DNA of 64,000 nucleotides from contig JANQPQ010000011.1 of NCBI GenBank assembly GCA_028285445.1, forward strand, positions 62,001-126,000. The letters run 5' to 3'. A model generated the notes under the pieces. It worked only from the letters and a program-made list of their open reading frames with translations, had not been told where the DNA came from and ran no database searches. Within the stretch, counting starts at the first letter, position 1. Every line of letters begins with the position of its first letter. A program made the translations under genes and the position numbers. This document shows positions 61,238 through 64,000 of the stretch, piece by piece. This DNA is from Cyclobacteriaceae bacterium (GTDB lineage: Bacteria > Bacteroidota > Bacteroidia > Cytophagales > Cyclobacteriaceae).

Positions 61238-62659
61238 TCACTGATTCACTTTTGTCACTTGGAATATCCCTGGGTCCGATCCCGGTCCATTACCGTTGGC
61301 AAAAAGCTCGTCTTCTCCGTAAGGCATTCTTTCAGGATGTTGCGTTTGTGAAGCCGTATTAAAAGGAATCGCCACGGAAATATCACTGTCGTCTTTCCTT
61401 AGTCTTCGGGCGTCATTAAATGGCATCCAGGTAAGAAAACCAGACACATAACGCTCTTCTACAATCTCTCTCAGCAGGGCCCTGGTCTGATCAATATTAT
61501 CAGCATTCTCCATACCACCTGCCTGAAAATCAGCAGCTACGTAATCCGCATATGTAAAAGGATCTCCGGCAAAGGTGGCATTAATCCTACCTCCGGTTGA
61601 GTTCATATACTGTCTCAACGAATTAAGGTGTCCAAGTCCAGTGGCAAAATCCACAGTGCGGGCGCCAGCCTCAGCGAGAATCAGTAGGTTCTCCTCATAT
61701 GAGATAAGTGGTTGCGGTTCAAATTGCTCAATTACACCAAGGTTACCCGTCGCACTTCCTTCATCAATAGTATAATAGTTAAACCTTGCAGTCTCGTCTG
61801 TTTTGGCATTGTTTCTACTAATACCACTACCGGCATCGAGCAACTGCATAAGGTGGCTGTTACCTGTCCCGATGTCACCAGTTCTTGAACCGGCAAGAAT
61901 CATCCAGAATAGGTTCTTGTCACCTTCAGCTTGAGACGCATCTCCTCTTGGTGTATAAAGCAAAGAGTTAGCAGCACTGGAAATTCCACTTTGAGCTGCA
62001 GCATAAGCATTAGCATAATCCTTTAATTGCAGATAGTACCTGGCCCTTAAAGTATTTGCTGTTTCCAGCCATTTTGTAGCATCACCACCGTGGTAAATGT
62101 CAAAGTCCAGGCTTCTGCTAGGTGCAGCCTGCAAATCTGGCAGGGCATCATCAAGCAAGGCAATTACTGCATTAAACACTGAAATCTGATCATCAAACAC
62201 AGGGTCATCAATATCAGGATCGTTTATCTGCGAATAAGGCACATCTCCAAAAATAGAAGCGGCAGTACCGATGGCATGTGCTTCCATTACTTTAGAAATA
62301 CCTACAAGTAGTTGATCGTTAGGTGCTACCTCACGGATATTTCTTACTTGAGGTATAATACCAACGTAGATTCGGTTCCATACTCCATCCGACTCTGCAC
62401 TAGAGATGGAATAACCATAAATGTTAGAGTATAGCGAAGTGAAACCAATCAGCTGGCCACTCCATAAACCAGCAATTCTGTTGAGGTGACCTCCTTGCGC
62501 TACGGTGTTTGCAAGTTGCGCACCGTTCAGAAAGAACTCCGGATTCACATCCTCCGGTGTTAGTTCATTTGGATTTGGGTTGATGTCGTCAACCAGGCTT
62601 TCGCAGGAGGCGAAAATCATCCCAATCACCAATAAAAACGATATTATCTTAAATTTCAT
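61238..62659 (-). CDS. SusD/RagB family nutrient-binding lipoprotein
   Basis: A 473-residue surface lipoprotein with lipobox SC after IGMIFA, and the SusD-like N-terminal helices (NPNPNELTPEDVNPEFFLNG, VMEAHAIGTAASIFGDVPYS). It partners the SusC receptor encoded directly upstream to capture an oligosaccharide or other large nutrient. ATG 62659 gives a canonical signal peptide and lies in an A/T-rich context; ATG 62683, overlapping the SusC stop by one base (TAATG), adds eight residues and is possible. Confidence 0.92.
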   Translation of the reverse strand: MKFKIISFLLVIGMIFASCESLVDDINPNPNELTPEDVNPEFFLNGAQLANTVAQGGHLNRIAGLWSGQLIGFTSLYSNIYGYSISSAESDGVWNRIYVGIIPQVRNIREVAPNDQLLVGISKVMEAHAIGTAASIFGDVPYSQINDPDIDDPVFDDQISVFNAVIALLDDALPDLQAAPSRSLDFDIYHGGDATKWLETANTLRARYYLQLKDYANAYAAAQSGISSAANSLLYTPRGDASQAEGDKNLFWMILAGSRTGDIGTGNSHLMQLLDAGSGISRNNAKTDETARFNYYTIDEGSATGNLGVIEQFEPQPLISYEENLLILAEAGARTVDFATGLGHLNSLRQYMNSTGGRINATFAGDPFTYADYVAADFQAGGMENADNIDQTRALLREIVEERYVSGFLTWMPFNDARRLRKDDSDISVAIPFNTASQTQHPERMPYGEDELFANGNGPGSDPGIFQVTKVNQ

Positions 62660-62682
62660 GACTTTCAATTTTAAAGTTTCCA

Positions 62683-64000
62683 TTAGTAGGATATGGCGAT
62701 TGAGAACAAGAATGACTTAGTAACAGGATTAGTAAAGTAATCCAGCCCTTGCCCGTTTGTTACACCATACTGATTGATCTGAGGATCAACACCCTCAATG
62801 TCATCCCATAGGAATAGGTTTCTACCAGTAGCCGCGAAAGTGATTCCACTAAGCTTAGTTTTTTCGCGGAACCCTGGAGCATCAAGCGTATAGCTTATTG
62901 TCAACTCTCTCAGTCTAGTGTTGGTAGCGTCTTGAATAGAGAAATTATAAGCTTGGTTGTCACCAAATCCTCCACCGATACCAGTACGGTACCAGGTTTC
63001 ATCAAGTAGTACATCTCCGCCACCGAAGTTGACGATATTTCCACGTACGGTAGTTCCAGCAGAAATTGTATTTCCAGCGTAGTTTACCAGATCTTGCGTC
63101 AACGTTACACGACCGGCCGTTTCTTCGGTAGTTCCAAATCTACGAAGTACCCATAGGGTACGTGGAGAGAAGTCCCCACCTTGCTGATGGTCGAAGAGCA
63201 CGTTAACACCTATGCCTTTCCAGCTGGCTCTAACGCCAAATCCCGCTCTCCAATCCGGATTAGGATCTCCCAGTACTACTGGGCTCGGGGTGATCTGAGG
63301 GAAACCATTTGCATTTAATATGAAGTTTCCAGCATCATCTGTTTGCGAGCCAGTTCCGAAAAGTACTCCAAGTGGTTCTCCTACAACAGCTCTTGAGCTA
63401 ACAGATGCTCCGGCAGTAAGGTTAATGTTTGCCGTACCCTCAAGGTCAGTAACTTCGTTGACGTTTCTGGCCCAGTTAGCAAAAACACCTACCTCTAAAT
63501 CTGTATTCCTGACGATTGTGTAATCGATTTCCGCTTCAAAACCTTTGTTCTCCATTTCAGCAGCGTTAGCATACTGTGTGTCAAATCCTGAAGAAGGAGT
63601 TAATCCAACATCGATAAGGATACCAGTAATTTTGTTCTGGTAATAAGTAGCAGTTAAAGAGAGATTGTCATTCAGCAATCGTAGGTCTGCACCAATTTCC
63701 CATTCCGTTTTGATCTCAGGCTCAAGATCGGGATTACCTTTGTTGTTATCCAATCTGAAACCGCCACCCCATTGAGCGATACTAAGCGGATCACTATAAG
63801 TACTGTAGCTGAAACCACTTTCCGCCGGTGTTTCAAATCTGTGCGGTTGCGGCTGAACACCTACCTGACCATAAGACACGCGCAGTTTTGCAAATGTTAA
63901 TGGTGTGGAAGACAAATCTATTGCCTTTGATAATTGCCATGCTACATCAACCGCCGGGTAGAAGAAAGTTCCGCTTACACTGGATGCTGCTTCAACAGCA
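62683..64000 (-). CDS. SusC/RagA family TonB-linked outer-membrane receptor (5' truncated by window edge)
   Basis: The frame stays open to the window edge; the codons upstream of 63915 read sensibly (for example FFYPAVDVAWQLSKAID), so the gene continues beyond. The remaining part is the C-terminal barrel of a SusC-type receptor: LRVSYGQVGVQPQPHRFETP, NPDLEPEIKTEWEIGADLRL, ITGILIDVG, and the C-terminal KSFLFSIAISY with an aromatic end. It works with the SusD-like lipoprotein downstream. Substrate cannot be inferred since no degradative enzyme is in view. Confidence 0.93.
   Translation of the reverse strand, partial: AVEAASSVSGTFFYPAVDVAWQLSKAIDLSSTPLTFAKLRVSYGQVGVQPQPHRFETPAESGFSYSTYSDPLSIAQWGGGFRLDNNKGNPDLEPEIKTEWEIGADLRLLNDNLSLTATYYQNKITGILIDVGLTPSSGFDTQYANAAEMENKGFEAEIDYTIVRNTDLEVGVFANWARNVNEVTDLEGTANINLTAGASVSSRAVVGEPLGVLFGTGSQTDDAGNFILNANGFPQITPSPVVLGDPNPDWRAGFGVRASWKGIGVNVLFDHQQGGDFSPRTLWVLRRFGTTEETAGRVTLTQDLVNYAGNTISAGTTVRGNIVNFGGGDVLLDETWYRTGIGGGFGDNQAYNFSIQDATNTRLRELTISYTLDAPGFREKTKLSGITFAATGRNLFLWDDIEGVDPQINQYGVTNGQGLDYFTNPVTKSFLFSIAISY

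Overview
The window is a chromosomal stretch from a member of the Bacteroidota, most likely a marine or free-living Cytophagales-type organism. This is inferred from gene content: a SusC/SusD pair, TonB-dependent receptors with carboxypeptidase-regulatory N-termini, LytTR two-component regulation, many FtsX/MacB-type permeases ending in the same short tail, DUF4252, DUF4199, DUF3667 and DUF2141 proteins, and ECF sigma factors. Shine-Dalgarno sequences are mostly absent and start regions are A/T-rich, as usual for the phylum. I see no rRNA, tRNA, CRISPR array, prophage, plasmid gene or insertion sequence. The region reads as stable chromosome rich in envelope and signalling functions.

Layout. 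1-10.2 kb: three FtsX/MacB-type permeases (the first cut by the window edge), a DUF2141 protein, an ECF sigma/anti-sigma pair, a PhoD phosphatase lipoprotein and a PadR regulator coupled to the third permease. 10.3-20.7 kb: a second ECF sigma/membrane-partner pair, two small membrane-protein genes, then a minus-strand cluster (TonB receptor, TPR protein, DUF2306-like protein, LytS-type kinase, LytTR regulator), an outer-membrane barrel protein and a soluble TPR histidine kinase. 20.8-28.5 kb: an ABC ATPase, an ABC-2 permease fused to an M1-type peptidase, a DUF4199 protein, an NTF2-like protein and an M61 peptidase, ending at a strong terminator. 28.8-33.2 kb: an operon with a candidate ECF promoter, an ECF sigma, its anti-sigma, three DUF4252 proteins and an ABC exporter. 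33.3-42.8 kb: a membrane-anchored TPR protein next to an HD phosphohydrolase, a DUF2807 protein, an unrecognised Cys-rich protein, a sodium:solute symporter with its small subunit, a large outer-membrane protein with a Spy-like partner, and peptidase E. 42.8-48.6 kb: an unrecognised exported protein behind gamma-glutamyltransferase, and a second PadR-permease pair with a twin palindromic operator. 48.6-64 kb: tandem giant Asp-box (BNR/VPS10-like) proteins, an M20 amidohydrolase, two small secreted or outer-membrane proteins, a secreted caspase-like protease translationally coupled to an O-antigen-ligase-type membrane protein, an FkbM methyltransferase and a SusD/SusC pair running off the window.

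How the genes work together. The common theme is the cell envelope: sensing (three ECF systems, LytTR and TPR kinases, two PadR repressors), export (four FtsX-type permeases with no adjacent ATPase, two ABC-2 systems with ATPases), outer-membrane uptake (three TonB or barrel proteins plus SusCD) and periplasmic hydrolysis (PhoD, M61, M1-like, M20, GGT, caspase-like). The unit most worth attention is the sigma/anti-sigma/DUF4252x3/ABC operon at 28.8-33.2 kb. Next are the caspase/O-antigen-ligase pair and the TonB/TPR/DUF2306/LytTR cassette.
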